DNA of 64,000 bases from an uncultured Planococcus sp. (GTDB taxonomy: Bacteria > Bacillota > Bacilli > Bacillales_A > Planococcaceae): contig CANLRI010000003.1 in NCBI GenBank assembly GCA_947493585.1, positions 62,001 to 126,000 on the forward strand. The letters run 5' to 3'. Below the pieces are notes generated by a model. It was not told the DNA's origin. It worked only from the letters and a program-made list of their open reading frames with translations, and searched no databases. Shown here one piece after another: positions 42,242-51,045 of the stretch (its first letter is position 1; every line of letters begins with the position of its first letter). Made by a program: the position numbers and the translations under genes.

Positions 42242-43261
42242 TTATTGTTGTACTGTCCGAGAGTCGCCAAGCAAATGCTTGATGGCACCGAATGTTACAA
42301 ATCGCTTGTTCTCTTCATCGTACACTTTGTACTTCAAAGATTGGAAGCTTGTTTTCAAGTTGACCGTCGTCGCTTTTTGCAGCGGCGGTGTGGAAACATG
42401 CGCTTTTTCCAAGTTGTAGTTCGGAACGCGCGGGCTCAAGTGATGGACATGGTGGAAACCGATGTTCCCAGTCACCCATTGCAGTACTTTCGGCAATTCA
42501 TAGTACGAGCTGCCTTCAATTGCCGCTTTCACGTAATCCCATTCGCTTTCGTCCTCGAAATAAGAATCTTCGAATGTATGCTGGATGTAGAACAACCAAA
42601 TGCCCAGTGCCCCAGCTGTGAACATGATTGTACCTTGAATCAATACAAATGCCTGCCAGCCGATTGCCAAAATCATGATGGTATAAAGAACGACCAATGC
42701 AGCATTAATGAAATACGTATTGTTGCGTTCTTTCTTGCGTGCATCTTTACGGTTGAAACGGCTTGAGATCAATACGAGGAATAATGGCCCTAACCCAAAC
42801 ATTACGAGAGGGTTGCGGTACATGCGGTACTTGAAACGTTCCCATTTGGAAGCTTCTACGTACTCGTCGATCGTCATGACCCAGATATCGCCGACTCCGC
42901 GCTTATCGAGGTTGCCGCTCGATGCGTGATGGATTGCGTGCTCGCGTTTCCATTTTTCATAAGCGAAAAGCGTCAATATGCCGGTAATCGTACCGACGAC
43001 CGCGTTCGCTTTTTTGTTTTTAAAGAACGATCCGTGTGTACAGTCATGGAAAATGATGAACATGCGGACGACAAATCCAGCTGCGACGATGGAAATTCCT
43101 ACTGTTAACCAAACGGAAACATCTAGTGCGAGATAAGCTAAAAACCAAAGAATAAAAAATGGGGGTATCGTGTTAATTATTTGTTGAACACTTGCTTTAA
43201 CATCTGCTTTTTCGAAAGGGGCGACAAACTTACGTAATTGCGCTGTCTTTTCTTTGCTCAT
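42242..43261 (-). CDS. des: Membrane fatty acid desaturase
   Basis: This 339-residue acyl-lipid desaturase introduces a cis double bond (delta-5 in B. subtilis) into membrane lipids, restoring fluidity in the cold. The three iron-binding His boxes are visible: HDCTH, HAIHH and HHVHH. Four hydrophobic spans fit the family. ATG at 43261 follows AGGAGG by 10 bases; the in-frame codon at 43297 is not preferred. It is controlled by DesK/DesR. Confidence 0.95.
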   Translation of the reverse strand: MSKEKTAQLRKFVAPFEKADVKASVQQIINTIPPFFILWFLAYLALDVSVWLTVGISIVAAGFVVRMFIIFHDCTHGSFFKNKKANAVVGTITGILTLFAYEKWKREHAIHHASSGNLDKRGVGDIWVMTIDEYVEASKWERFKYRMYRNPLVMFGLGPLFLVLISSRFNRKDARKKERNNTYFINAALVVLYTIMILAIGWQAFVLIQGTIMFTAGALGIWLFYIQHTFEDSYFEDESEWDYVKAAIEGSSYYELPKVLQWVTGNIGFHHVHHLSPRVPNYNLEKAHVSTPPLQKATTVNLKTSFQSLKYKVYDEENKRFVTFGAIKHLLGDSRTVQQ

Positions 43262-43317
43262 ATCTTGTCTTCCTCCTAGAATGGGCGAAGTGCCCATCGG
43301 TGTACTTGTTAACCATC

Positions 43318-43346
43318 ATATTACGCCCCTATCCACTTCTTCATAA
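43318..43346 (-). promoter_or_regulatory. Probable des promoter with weak -35
   Basis: TAATAT (43323-43318) is 17 bases from TTATGA (43346-43341) on the minus strand. The poor -35 is what an activator-dependent promoter should have. A small ATGGGC/GCCCAT hairpin lies in the leader before the ribosome site. Confidence 0.6.
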
Positions 43347-43368
43347 GACATAAACGTCTGTTTGTGGG

Positions 43369-43384
43369 CATGACACCTGTCATG
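43369..43384. promoter_or_regulatory. Candidate DesR operator
   Basis: CATGACA and TGTCATG are exact 7-base complements with a 2-base centre, lying 22 bases upstream of the putative des -35. This is where DesR-phosphate would recruit polymerase. Confidence 0.6.
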
Positions 43385-43471
43385 GGTTTTGGTTTTTCCA
43401 TAACTTTCTAAAATCAAGAAAAACGTGTATACTGATATATATGCAGAATAATCCGAATAGAGGTGAACACT

Positions 43472-43723
43472 ATGACAGGACTGGTAGCCGTCATCATGGT
43501 CTTTTCCATTCCCCTCGTCGCTATCTGGACGGACTATTTGACCGAAAAGAAGAAAATGCACCAGCGCGCGCTGGAGACAGAATTGGAACTCGAAAAGCTC
43601 AAGCATGACAATTACGTCATTGAAACACAAAAGCTGCGGCTGGAACTTGAACAGATGAAACTCGACGATGCCTTAAAGCACCAACCACTCATAGCCGAAC
43701 GGCAAAAAGACGCGTCTGCATAG
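43472..43723 (+). CDS. Small single-span membrane protein with coiled coil
   Basis: The 83-residue protein has one N-terminal membrane segment (GLVAVIMVFSIPLVAIW) followed by a long charged helix with heptad-like Leu spacing (TELELEKLKHDNYVIETQKL and on). The layout resembles PspB-like or YvlB-neighbour phage-shock accessory proteins, but I do not recognise the family. ATG at 43472 has GAGGTG 6 bases upstream; GTG at 43463 is the alternative. It is monocistronic. Confidence 0.75.
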   Translation: MTGLVAVIMVFSIPLVAIWTDYLTEKKKMHQRALETELELEKLKHDNYVIETQKLRLELEQMKLDDALKHQPLIAERQKDASA

Positions 43724-43735
43724 ACGCGTCTTTTT
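43704..43735. terminator. Bidirectional intrinsic terminator overlapping a stop codon
   Basis: AAAAAGACGCGTC and GACGCGTCTTTTT pair around TGCATA. The stop codon of the small membrane protein lies in the loop region. It also follows cydC on the other strand. Confidence 0.92.
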
Positions 43736-43755
43736 CTGCACAATTTCCGAAACAC

Positions 43756-45459
43756 TTAAACGAAAACTTGCTCTTCTATTTTCTTCAGGCCGTAGAAATA
43801 GCCGCGGCGGTCCATCAATTCCTGGTAGTTGCCTTGTTCGATCAAGCCGCCGTTTTCCAATACAAGGATGCGGTCCATGCTTTCAAGTCCCGATAAATCA
43901 TGACTGATGATCACGAACGTGTCCTGTGGATGGCGAGTGAACAGCTCGTTGTAAATGGACTTAGCGGTAACACCGTCAACCGATGAAAACGGTTCGTCCA
44001 ATAGCCATAGCCTCTCGCCTTTCAGGAATGCCCGGGCCATCGCCAGGCGCTGCTTTTCGCCGCCCGATAAATTCCGGCCCTTTTCATAAACTGGCGCAGT
44101 CAACTCCAAATGACTCAAGTTTACAAGTTCGAGTGCTTCAAGCAATTGTTCTGTACCTGCCTGCTCATTCGCAATGCGCAAATTGCTTTCAATGGTCCCT
44201 GAAAAGAAATGGTTCTCCTGAAGCACAACGTTCATGCGTTCCCATACGTTTTCCGGGCGCATGCCGCTAAGCGTTTCATTTCCAAAGCGGATGTCGCCGC
44301 TCTCAGGCACTGCCACTTTCAACAATAGCTGCAATAAGGTCGACTTGCCCGAACCGCTTGGCCCGACAATCGCCGTTTTCGATCCTTGCGGCAAATGGAA
44401 GCTGACGTCATCGAGCGACAAGCGGCTATCATCCGGATAGCGGTAGCTTAAGCGGTCAACCTGAATATCCACTGAACCTTTCGGCATCTCTCCTGCACTA
44501 TTATCCGGTTCTTCGTCTACCACTTCTTCAAGTCTGCGCGCAGCAATCCGGCTTTCCTCGTAATACGCCGGAAGTGCAGCAAGCGGGCCGACATTTTCAA
44601 ATGCCCCAAGCGATACCATGACAAGCATCGCTAAATACAGGCCGGATAATTCCCCAGTGGATACGAAATACGCCCCGGTCGCCAACACCAGAAATGAAGC
44701 CAGGAAAGCGGCTAATGCATTCACCGACTGGACACGGTTTTCTTCAAGCCCTTCATTTTTCTGGGCTTGTTCATAACGGTGTGCCGTTTGCTGCAGTTCC
44801 GCGCTTTTTTGATCGAGCGCCAAATGGATTTTCAAGTCCTTGAACCCGTAAAGAAATTCCGCCGATGCAGCCGCAAAGGCTCCGCGGGTTTCTCCGGTCG
44901 CATGCGTTTTCTTCCGTCTCCGGAGAGCGAAGAGCGCGGGCAGGATAACGACCACAAAAATGGCGCCCACCAAGACGACTAATGCCATGGGCAGCGAATA
45001 AAACGAAGTGAAGAACACCGTCGCCACTAATACCATGCCCACGACAATCGGTGGATATAACACGCGCAGCAGAAAATTTTGCAAACTTTCCACATCGCCT
45101 ACGATGCGCGACAGCAGATCACCGCTCTGGTGGCGTTGGAAAATACCCGGTGCGAGTGGTGCCAGACGTTCAAAGAAATTGCCGCGCAAATGGCCGAGCA
45201 TCGTAAATGTTGCCCGGTGCGAGTATAACCGTTCCGCATAGCGTGTAAGGGCAGCTGCAAAGCCGAATAATTTAAGCGAAGCTGCCATGACGACCAAGGT
45301 CGTCATTTGAGCAGTCAGCGCTGCCTTCGAAATCAAATACCCGCTTGACCCGAGAAGTGCCACACCGGCAAGCCCCGCCAAAAAGCCGAACATTACAGCA
45401 AGGGCGACATCGCGTTTTTCTTTCAGCGTCAGCCAAAAAACCGTTTTTAATTCACCCAT
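43756..45459 (-). CDS. cydC: Heterodimeric ABC exporter subunit CydC
   Basis: The 567-residue half-transporter has six N-terminal spans and an ATPase domain with Walker A GPSGSGKST, signature LSGGEKQR and LLDEPFSSVD. CydDC exports thiols or handles heme, and is needed to assemble cytochrome bd. It overlaps cydD by 13 bases. No cydA or cydB gene is in the window, whereas in B. subtilis cydABCD is one operon. Confidence 0.93.
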   Translation of the reverse strand: MGELKTVFWLTLKEKRDVALAVMFGFLAGLAGVALLGSSGYLISKAALTAQMTTLVVMAASLKLFGFAAALTRYAERLYSHRATFTMLGHLRGNFFERLAPLAPGIFQRHQSGDLLSRIVGDVESLQNFLLRVLYPPIVVGMVLVATVFFTSFYSLPMALVVLVGAIFVVVILPALFALRRRKKTHATGETRGAFAAASAEFLYGFKDLKIHLALDQKSAELQQTAHRYEQAQKNEGLEENRVQSVNALAAFLASFLVLATGAYFVSTGELSGLYLAMLVMVSLGAFENVGPLAALPAYYEESRIAARRLEEVVDEEPDNSAGEMPKGSVDIQVDRLSYRYPDDSRLSLDDVSFHLPQGSKTAIVGPSGSGKSTLLQLLLKVAVPESGDIRFGNETLSGMRPENVWERMNVVLQENHFFSGTIESNLRIANEQAGTEQLLEALELVNLSHLELTAPVYEKGRNLSGGEKQRLAMARAFLKGERLWLLDEPFSSVDGVTAKSIYNELFTRHPQDTFVIISHDLSGLESMDRILVLENGGLIEQGNYQELMDRRGYFYGLKKIEEQVFV

Positions 45460-47177
45460 GCCTGTTTGCCTCCTTGCTGTGCTTCAATCATGGACCGGTA
45501 CGGGCTGAAGCTGTCCATCAACTGTTCATGCGTGCCAATGGCTTCTACCTTTCCTGCGTCCAAGACGATAATGCGTGATGCGTTCCGGATTGTATGCAGA
45601 CGGTGGGCAATCGTAATGACGGTGGCTTCTTTCGACAGCTCTTCGATCGCCCGTTGCAGCACTTGTTCTGTGTGAAGGTCGAGCCCTGCTGTCGGCTCAT
45701 CGAAAAACAATAGCGACGGCTTTTTGAGAAATGCGCGCGCTAACACGAGCCGCTGCTTTTCACCGCCGGACAATCCGCGCCCTGCTTCACCAATCATCGT
45801 GTCGAAGCCTAAAGGAAGCGATTCGATCAATTCCAAGATGCCTGCTTTCTGTGCCGCTTCAATCAGTTGTTTTTTCGCCACGGCCCGTTTCGCCCCGAGT
45901 TCGATATTTTCTTTAATAGTTCCTGCAAACAAATAAGGGTCTTGCGTAATATAGCTCACTTGTCCGAACCATTCGTCTTCATTCACTTGTTCTTGCGGCA
46001 GGCCATTGATCAGCAACCGTCCGCTCGCTGCCGGCAATAACCCTGCTACAACATTCATCAATGTGCTTTTTCCAGAGCCGCTCGCCCCGACCAGTGCAGT
46101 GGACGTTCCCGCTTCGAGTTTGAAACTCGCCGGCTCAAGTTGAAATCCTTCCCCGTACTGAAAGCTCACTTGCTCCAAAGCCAACTCGACCGGTGCATCG
46201 ACTGAGGATTCTCCCCATGCGACCGGCTGATGGCTTTTCGCCAATTCTTCCGTCAACAGCTCAGCAGAAGCCGCACTCCCTCTCGCTGTGTGGAAAGCGC
46301 TGCCGAATTCTTTCAACAGATTAAAGAAATCCGGTACAAGCAACAAGACAAGAAACGCCGGGAAAAATGTGATGCTATCGAAGACGACGAGCCGCAAACC
46401 AATTTCAAGTGCCACAATCCCGATGCTAAGCATGGAAATGTATTCAAGCGTTAACGAAGACAGAAAAGCTGATTTCAAAACGTCCATCGTCGAGTCGCGG
46501 AACTTCAAGCTATTGTCGCGGATCGTGTCGCTCTGCCGCTTCGCCTGGCCAAATAAGCGCAGAGTCGTCAATCCTTGGAGCACATCGAGGAACGCGCCTG
46601 AAAAACCAGCCAATTGCTCAACTTTCTCATCCGCTTTTTGTTTCGTACGTTTACCGACAATCGCCATGAACAAAGGAATGAACGGTGCCGTGATCAAGAT
46701 AATCAGACCCGTCGTCCAGTTCAGGTAAAAAACTACCCCCAGCAGCATCAACGGGATTGTATAACTTTGGATCATCTGTGGAATGTATTTGCTGAAATAA
46801 CCATCGGTGTTATCGACTGCTTCGAGCAGCAAGCCGACCTTCCGCCCCGACTGCCCGGCAATCGACCCTTGCAGCGGATTCTCCTTATACGAAGCGATCA
46901 ATTCCTGCCGCAAGCGGCGCCTTGCTTCTATAGACAATGTGACACCGAGCCGGCCGATCGCATAGCTTGCGCCAGCTCGCAGCAAAATGACCGCCAGCAG
47001 CGCAGCCAATATAGGCAGCACTTCTTCAAAAGAGGCAGCTTTCATAAATACAGAATCAGCTACCCATACAAAAAACAAAGCCTGCCCGATCATCGCTAGA
47101 CCCTTTGCCAGTGAGGCTAGAAACAATAATCGTATGCGATTGTTCTGGCTGTAGGCCATTTGTTTCAAACTTCCCAT
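45447..47177 (-). CDS. cydD: Heterodimeric ABC exporter subunit CydD
   Basis: This is the 576-residue partner of CydC. It has six spans, Walker A GASGSGKST, signature LSGGEKQR and FFDEPTAGLD. The N-terminal GSLKQMAYSQNNRIRLLFLASLAKG is typical of CydD. Three in-frame starts are close together (GTG 47198, ATG 47183, ATG 47177); AAAGGG with 8-base spacing favours 47177. It is the first gene of the pair. Confidence 0.92.
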   Translation of the reverse strand: MGSLKQMAYSQNNRIRLLFLASLAKGLAMIGQALFFVWVADSVFMKAASFEEVLPILAALLAVILLRAGASYAIGRLGVTLSIEARRRLRQELIASYKENPLQGSIAGQSGRKVGLLLEAVDNTDGYFSKYIPQMIQSYTIPLMLLGVVFYLNWTTGLIILITAPFIPLFMAIVGKRTKQKADEKVEQLAGFSGAFLDVLQGLTTLRLFGQAKRQSDTIRDNSLKFRDSTMDVLKSAFLSSLTLEYISMLSIGIVALEIGLRLVVFDSITFFPAFLVLLLVPDFFNLLKEFGSAFHTARGSAASAELLTEELAKSHQPVAWGESSVDAPVELALEQVSFQYGEGFQLEPASFKLEAGTSTALVGASGSGKSTLMNVVAGLLPAASGRLLINGLPQEQVNEDEWFGQVSYITQDPYLFAGTIKENIELGAKRAVAKKQLIEAAQKAGILELIESLPLGFDTMIGEAGRGLSGGEKQRLVLARAFLKKPSLLFFDEPTAGLDLHTEQVLQRAIEELSKEATVITIAHRLHTIRNASRIIVLDAGKVEAIGTHEQLMDSFSPYRSMIEAQQGGKQAWVN

Positions 47178-47301
47178 TTCCATCGCCCTTTCTTTCACTT
47201 ACCCCTATTATAAAGGAGCATCAAGGAGATTCCTTTAAGGACGCCCACTCTAAGAGCCATTTCCCGAGAAATTGTTACAAAACGGTTCACATTTCATAAA
47301 G

Positions 47302-47329
47302 AAAAGCCACGCAGCAAGGCTGCGCGGCT
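47302..47329 (-). terminator. Intrinsic terminator after a 52-codon gene
   Basis: AGCCGCGCAGC pairs with GCTGCGTGGCT (one G-U) in the minus transcript, followed by TTTTC. Confidence 0.8.
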
Positions 47330-47357
47330 GGAATATCGGGTATTCGCTTGTTAGATC

Positions 47358-47513
47358 TTACTTTTTACCAGAGGCAGGGAAAACAATGGCCTGTAACCAC
47401 AAAGCATCGTCTTGGATCTTCCTCTTTAAAGGAGTGTCCATGCACTTTTTATACTCTGTCGCCAATTTCTTTAATTCGTATTCAAAAACTACCTCTTCCT
47501 CTTTCGTGATCAT
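47358..47513 (-). CDS. Small hypothetical protein
   Basis: This roughly 51-residue soluble, charged, helical peptide (ITKEEEVVFEYELKKLATEYKKC...) is not a family I can name. Support comes from a good start (GAAAGGTGAT about 10 bases before ATG 47513) and a terminator shortly after the stop. An upstream GTG at 47543 would give 61 residues. Confidence 0.6.
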   Translation of the reverse strand: MITKEEEVVFEYELKKLATEYKKCMDTPLKRKIQDDALWLQAIVFPASGKK

Positions 47514-47633
47514 GGCATAAACATCACCTTTCGACACTAGCACGAGGATTGCGCACGTGATTCATTACCTAATACTTTACCCGAAAATTTAAAAGATATT
47601 CCCCTTTTTTTATAAATAGCGTCATTTTTTTAT

Positions 47634-48355
47634 TCAAACGAACAATAGCAGTGCTGAGTAGAGGGACAGGCCTATTATAAAAGCACCTAAACTGCTTTCG
47701 CGCTCTTCAGGAAGTTCTTCTTTCAGCACGTTTAAAATGACACCGCCGGCAATCAAAGCCATGAGAAACGCAATGATCAATTCATGCACTTCGGCTATCA
47801 AGCCAATGCCCCAGCCAGCCAAGATAGCAGCTGGAGAAGCCATCTGCCGTAGCGGTCATACTCGCCTTTATGCGCTTCCCGAAGCCCCTTGTCGTTAGTG
47901 ATGAAATGGACGCCGAGCGCAATGAAAAACAAGGTCATCCCGGCCACGCCTTCATACTCTTCACGCATCATCAAATAGCCTATAATCCCGTTGTACATGG
48001 CGAAAGAGCCAATGTGAATCCAGAAGACACCTGAAAAAGACTTGCCTTCTGAAGCCCTGCGTTTCGAACTTTTCACCATTTGCTCCAAGCCATAAAAAAG
48101 GACCAGCCCAGCCATCGCGGCTAAGTAAATATGATTGCTCAGGAAACCTTCACCTGGGCCGCCGAACTCTTCGTGGACTTCTTCTTGGAATTCGCCTAAT
48201 TCAGGCAATAAGTGCAAAAATACGTATGCGACGGATATGCCGCCTGCAATCGATAAGAACCGGCTGCGCGGCACCGACTTCAGGAAATTCATGTTTTTGG
48301 AAAATAGGTGGATGACAACAAATCCCATGACAAACAGCAAACTAAGCCACTGCAA
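47634..48355 (-). pseudogene. ZIP-like membrane protein gene split by a frameshift
   Basis: Two overlapping frames together make one protein. The first (48355-47798) has about six spans up to EYDRYGRWLL and then runs into out-of-frame residues and a stop. The second (47843-47634) continues with ILAGWGIGLIAEVHELIIAFLMALIAGGVILNVLKEELPEE, a ZIP-like last section. One missing base near 47832-47843 joins them as WLLxAAILAGWG. No slippery heptamer is visible. The start is TTG at 48355 behind GGAAGGAT. This is a pseudogene or a sequence error. The metal substrate is unknown. Confidence 0.75.
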
Positions 48356-48373
48356 ACTATCCTTCCTCGACTA

Positions 48374-48406
48374 AAAAAAGCAGACGGGCGCATTCGCCCG
48401 TCTGCC
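48374..48406 (-). terminator. Intrinsic terminator of wrbA
   Basis: GCAGACGGGCG and CGCCCGTCTGC form an 11-bp stem with a T7 run on the minus strand. Confidence 0.93.
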
Positions 48407-48436
48407 AGCATTCGCCTTTTCGGCGTGTAGTTTTAG

Positions 48437-49051
48437 TTACCCGTTCAAGCCGTTTTTAACCCATCCTGCAACTTGAACCGTACGTTTCGCTTGATGTGCC
48501 ACAGCGTCTTTTACGTCTTCTACCATATTGCCATCCTGGTCGACTGTGACGCTTGTTCCGTACGGATTTCCGCCTGCTTTAAACAGCACTTCATCTGTGT
48601 AGCCAGGTGCTGCAATGATAGCGCCCCAATGGTGCATCGTCGTATAGACCGCAAGGACCGTCGCTTCTTGGCCACCATGAGAATTTTGCGCAGAAGACAT
48701 GGCGCTTACCACTTTGTTGGCCAATTTGCCTTGCGCCCATAAGCCGCCTGTTGTATCAAAGAATTGCTGTACTTGTGAAGACACATGGCCAAAACGTGTC
48801 GGTACGCTGAAGATAATAGCGTCCGCCCACTCAAGCAAATCATTGTCCGCTTCCGGCACATCCTGCGTCGCTTCGTAATGCTCTTTCCAAGCCGGGTTCG
48901 ATTCAATAGCTCCCATCGGCGCGTTCTCTTTTACTTTCGCTACTTTCACTTGTGCTCCCGATTCTTTTGCAGCCTCTTCTGCCCATTGTGCCATCTGATA
49001 ATTGGTTCCTGTCGAACTGTAATAGATGATCGCTAAGTTTACATTGCTCAT
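48437..49051 (-). CDS. wrbA: NAD(P)H:quinone oxidoreductase, WrbA type
   Basis: This 204-residue flavodoxin-fold FMN enzyme reduces quinones fully to hydroquinones. It shows IIYYSSTGTNYQMAQ for the FMN phosphate, SVPTRFGHVSSQVQQFFDTTGG and SSAQNSHGGQEATVLAVYTTMHHWG. It is the second quinone reductase in the window. An ATTCAAGATA element upstream (49104-49113) resembles the operator at azoR, which is suggestive only. Confidence 0.95.
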   Translation of the reverse strand: MSNVNLAIIYYSSTGTNYQMAQWAEEAAKESGAQVKVAKVKENAPMGAIESNPAWKEHYEATQDVPEADNDLLEWADAIIFSVPTRFGHVSSQVQQFFDTTGGLWAQGKLANKVVSAMSSAQNSHGGQEATVLAVYTTMHHWGAIIAAPGYTDEVLFKAGGNPYGTSVTVDQDGNMVEDVKDAVAHQAKRTVQVAGWVKNGLNG

Positions 49052-49103
49052 GTCATAACCTCTCCTTTATCGATTTGCTCGTGATTCGCACAAATTATCC
49101 TAT

Positions 49104-49113
49104 ATTCAAGATA
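49104..49113 (-). promoter_or_regulatory. Weak azoR-like operator element upstream of wrbA
   Basis: ATTCAAGATA differs by one base from ATTCGAGATA found in the azoR promoter. It lies 53 bases upstream of the wrbA start. I could not place a confident -35/-10 around it. Confidence 0.3.
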
Positions 49114-49255
49114 ACTTCTTTTACTTGTGTGCCCCAATTGGCGAAACATTAAACTTTCTTTTCTGAATATCTTCAATTATTTACAAATTAACAGTTGAAG
49201 GTTTCGTCCAAAAGAAAACCAGATGAAGGCGTTCCTCCATCTGGCCATGTTTCAG

Positions 49256-50896
49256 TTAATTGACGTTCCCGGCAATTTCTTCCGACAGTTCGCGCAGCTT
49301 GAACTTCTGAATCTTTCCGGAAGCAGTCATCGGGTATTCATCAATGAATTCAATATAGCGCGGGATTTTATGATGGGCGATTTTCCCTTTGCAATATGTA
49401 CGCAGTTTATCCGCATCAAGGGTTTCGCCACCTTTCAAGATGACCCAGGCCATCAATTCTTCCCCGTATTTCGGATCCGGTACGCCGACGACCTGGACGT
49501 CTTGTACGGACGGATGCTGGTACAAGAATTCCTCAATTTCACGCGGATAAATATTTTCCCCTCCGCGGATGACCATGTCTTTGATGCGGCCGGTGATGGA
49601 GATATAGCCATCTTCGTCTTCTACTGCGATATCACCAGTATGCAGCCAGCCTTCCGGATCGATGGCTTCTTTCGTCGCTTCCTCGTTTTTGTAATAGCCT
49701 TTCATGATCAAATAGCCGCGAGTGCACAATTCGCCCGGCATGCCTTTTACTACTTGTTCGCCAGTCGCCGGGTCGATGATTTTCACTTCGACGTCGTCAT
49801 GTGGCTTACCGACAGTTGCCACACGCTTTTCGATAGCGTCGTCTTTACCGGTTTGGGTGATGACTGGCGATGATTCCGTCTGGCCATATGCAATGGTGAT
49901 TTCACTTGCGCCCATATCGCTGATGACTTTTTTCATCACTTCGATCGGGCAGGTCGAACCGGCCATGATGCCGGTACGCAATGTCGACGTATCGAACGAA
50001 GCGAACTCCGGATGATTGAGTTCCGCGATGAACATCGTCGGCACGCCGTGAAGCGCCGTGCATTTCTCATCTTGCACCATCTGCAATACGCGCTTCGGCT
50101 CGAACTGCTCTGCAATGACCATCGTCGTACCATGTGTTACCGCCGCCAAAGTTCCGAGCACACAGCCGAAGCAATGAAAAAATGGGACCGGGATGCACAA
50201 TCGGTCGGTTTCATCCAAATTCATCATATCGCCGACGAGGCGCCCGTTATTGACGACGTTGCGATGCGTCAACATGACGCCTTTCGGGAAACCGGTTGTC
50301 CCGGACGTGTATTGGATATTGATGACTTCATCCGGCTCCATCGAACGGAAGCGCTCTTCTAGTTGCTCATCCTGTACGCTTTCAGCGAATCCTTCAAATT
50401 CATTCCAAGTATAAATTCCCGGATACTCATTGTCGCTCATGACAATGACGCGCTTCAGATGCGGCAGCTTGGGTGAATCGAGCTGCCCTTTTTCTGATCC
50501 GGCCAGTTCCGGGCACACTTGATTCAGTACGTCGATATAATTAGTGCCTTTAAATTCTTCCCCCAAAATCAAGGTCGTTGAATCCGATTGCTTCAATAAA
50601 TACTCGAGCTCATTCGCCTGATAGCTGGTGTTGACCGTGACCAGCACGCCGCCCATTTTGCCTGTGGCGTATTGGCTCAGTAGCCACTCGCGTTTATTGT
50701 CTGACCAGATCGCGATATGCTCGCCTTTTTCGATGCCAAGCCCCATGAATGCCTTCGCTAGTGCATCGGTTTCTTGGTCAAATTCGGCATAGGTTTTGCG
50801 GATGCCTTTTTCCGGATAGACATATGCTTCTGTCTCTGGAAACTTTTTTGCCTGCTCCCGCACAATTTCCCCCACTGTTTGATCGAGAATTGCCAT
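49256..50896 (-). CDS. Acyl-CoA ligase (AMP-binding, YngI-like)
   Basis: The 546-residue enzyme activates fatty or branched acids to acyl-CoA with ATP. Motifs are YTSGTTGFPKGVMLTHRNVV (P-loop), YGQTESSP, GWLHTGD, the hinge GRIKDMVIRGGENIYP, and the late catalytic Lys in SGKIQKF. It most resembles medium-chain or YngI-type ligases. A cre-like site overlaps the leader, so it should feed the beta-oxidation operon at 15-19 kb under carbon control. Confidence 0.93.
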   Translation of the reverse strand: MAILDQTVGEIVREQAKKFPETEAYVYPEKGIRKTYAEFDQETDALAKAFMGLGIEKGEHIAIWSDNKREWLLSQYATGKMGGVLVTVNTSYQANELEYLLKQSDSTTLILGEEFKGTNYIDVLNQVCPELAGSEKGQLDSPKLPHLKRVIVMSDNEYPGIYTWNEFEGFAESVQDEQLEERFRSMEPDEVINIQYTSGTTGFPKGVMLTHRNVVNNGRLVGDMMNLDETDRLCIPVPFFHCFGCVLGTLAAVTHGTTMVIAEQFEPKRVLQMVQDEKCTALHGVPTMFIAELNHPEFASFDTSTLRTGIMAGSTCPIEVMKKVISDMGASEITIAYGQTESSPVITQTGKDDAIEKRVATVGKPHDDVEVKIIDPATGEQVVKGMPGELCTRGYLIMKGYYKNEEATKEAIDPEGWLHTGDIAVEDEDGYISITGRIKDMVIRGGENIYPREIEEFLYQHPSVQDVQVVGVPDPKYGEELMAWVILKGGETLDADKLRTYCKGKIAHHKIPRYIEFIDEYPMTASGKIQKFKLRELSEEIAGNVN

Positions 50897-50913
50897 TTCC
50901 TTGTCCCCCTTGT

Positions 50914-50927
50914 TGAAAACGTTTCCA
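50914..50927 (-). promoter_or_regulatory. cre-like CcpA site at the acyl-CoA ligase gene
   Basis: TGAAAACGTTTCCA matches the cre consensus at 13 of 14 positions and lies 18 bases before the start codon. Confidence 0.6.
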
Positions 50928-51045
50928 CTCCGATATTATCTCAAAATTCCAAATAAAAGGAAAGCGCCTTTTCCAGTTCGTGAAGTCGCCCCAGTCTCTC
51001 AACCGTGCTAAAATGAGGCTATCATAAAGACGGAAGGGATTTTCC

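Noticed and set aside
47798-47843. Programmed -1 frameshift in the ZIP-like gene
   Set aside because: No X-XXY-YYZ slippery heptamer or downstream structure was evident at the overlap.
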